From JAXDBV01 sp034678415 (GTDB lineage: Bacteria; Bacteroidota; Bacteroidia; Bacteroidales; VadinHA17), in NCBI GenBank assembly GCA_034678415.1, contig JAXDBV010000110.1, positions 1-8,642 on the forward strand: 8,642 nt of DNA. The letters are read 5' to 3'. Position numbers and translations under genes: made by a program. The notes beneath the pieces are model-generated. The model worked only from the letters and a program-made list of their open reading frames with translations, did no database searches and was not told the DNA's origin. Shown here piece after piece: positions 8,008 to 8,642 of the stretch; position 1 is the stretch's first letter, and each line of letters starts with the position of its first letter.

Positions 8008-8642
8008 ATGCTGAAGAATTACCTTCTCACAACCATAAGGAATCTTTTTAAATATAAAGGATACACCCTGATCAACATAATCGGGCTGGCTATCGGCATC
8101 GCCAGTTCCATACTGATATTCCTGTATGTACAGGATGAATGGAGTTATGACAGGCATAATGAGAAGTACCACCGTATATACAGGGTTTACCTGAAAGGGA
8201 AGATCCAGGGAACTGAAATGTTCACTGCCGTGAGCAATGCTCCCATCGGGCCTGCCATGGTCAGGGATTTCCCCGAGGTGGAGCAATACACAAGGGTGTT
8301 CACCTTCGGTGGCAACCCTGTGATAAGGTACAAGGATAAGACATTCGTCGAGTCAAAATTCTATTACGTGGATTCCACCTTCTTCGATGTCTTTACCATT
8401 CCGGTTATTAGCGGTACACCGGGGAAAATGCTGAATAAGCCAAGAACGGTGGTGCTGACGGTAGAGACTGCAAGAAGGTACTTCGGGGATGAAGAGCCTG
8501 TTGGCAAGATCATTGAAGTGGGTGATGAACGCGAAGCCTATGAGGTACAGGGAGTGGTCAGGGGGTTACCGGTGAATTCCCATTTTACATTCAATGCCAT
8601 TGCTTCCATGAGCACTACGGAACTGACAAACAACACCTTCTG
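8008..8642 (+). CDS. FtsX/MacB-like ABC transporter permease, N-terminal part (cut by window end)
   Basis: The frame stays open from the ATG at 8008 to the window edge, giving 211 codons. The protein begins MLKNYLLTTIRNLFKYKGYT, then a first membrane helix at about residues 20-41 (LINIIGLAIGIASSILIFLY). Next comes QDEWSYDRHNEKYHRIYRV, the conserved start of the MacB-type periplasmic domain in Bacteroidota. Motifs such as FYYVDSTFFDVFTIPVISG and VVLTVETARRYFGDEEPVGK further support this family. Members are usually around 800 residues with several more helices, so about three quarters is missing here. They act with a separate ATPase in mechanotransmission-type export or envelope functions; no ATPase is in the window. 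A TTG at 7981 would extend the frame by nine codons, but the ATG matches family N-termini better. The gap of 47 bp to the DUF5916 gene, with no terminator, suggests co-transcription. The substrate is unknown. Confidence 0.9.
   Translation, partial: MLKNYLLTTIRNLFKYKGYTLINIIGLAIGIASSILIFLYVQDEWSYDRHNEKYHRIYRVYLKGKIQGTEMFTAVSNAPIGPAMVRDFPEVEQYTRVFTFGGNPVIRYKDKTFVESKFYYVDSTFFDVFTIPVISGTPGKMLNKPRTVVLTVETARRYFGDEEPVGKIIEVGDEREAYEVQGVVRGLPVNSHFTFNAIASMSTTELTNNTF

Noticed and set aside
8000..8014. ATG at 8000 as the permease start
   Set aside because: It is in another frame and meets a TGA after four codons; the ATG at 8008 opens the family-matching frame.

Overview
The window looks like a piece of a Bacteroidota chromosome, probably class Bacteroidia. 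The evidence is the families present: a periplasmic two-component-regulator-type propeller with a Y_Y_Y domain, a DUF5916 outer-membrane protein and an FtsX/MacB-like permease of the Bacteroidota type. Start codons also lack clear Shine-Dalgarno sequences, as is usual in that phylum. All supported genes are on the + strand. I see no tRNA, rRNA, CRISPR array, insertion sequence or phage gene.

Layout: 1-405 has no convincing gene and is probably the upstream region of the first gene. 406-5049 encodes a 1547-residue transmembrane signalling protein. Its order is signal peptide, two tandem family-3 solute-binding domains, 14 propeller repeats, Y_Y_Y domain, one membrane helix, coiled coil and a cytoplasmic SpoIIE/PP2C-type phosphatase with its metal-binding aspartates intact. 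It resembles a hybrid two-component sensor in its periplasmic half, but the histidine kinase is replaced by a phosphatase, and two solute-binding proteins are fused in front.

5050-5308 is an intergenic control region. It holds a perfect 14-bp inverted repeat (5155-5194), then an AT-rich stretch, then a sequence with the spacing and most bases of a sigma-54 -24/-12 promoter (5259-5274). The layout of enhancer-like dyad, bendable AT-rich DNA and -24/-12 element is that of a promoter driven by an NtrC-family activator.

5309-7960 encodes an 883-residue exported protein with an N-terminal CBM9-like domain and a DUF5916 beta-barrel. After 47 bp comes the 5' part of an FtsX/MacB-like ABC permease (8008 to the window end, cut off). 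The last two genes probably form one transcription unit behind the sigma-54-like promoter. Functionally the window joins a ligand-sensing phosphatase to an envelope operon. Whether the first controls the second cannot be told from the sequence, and no anti-sigma, STAS-domain or NtrC-family partner is in view.
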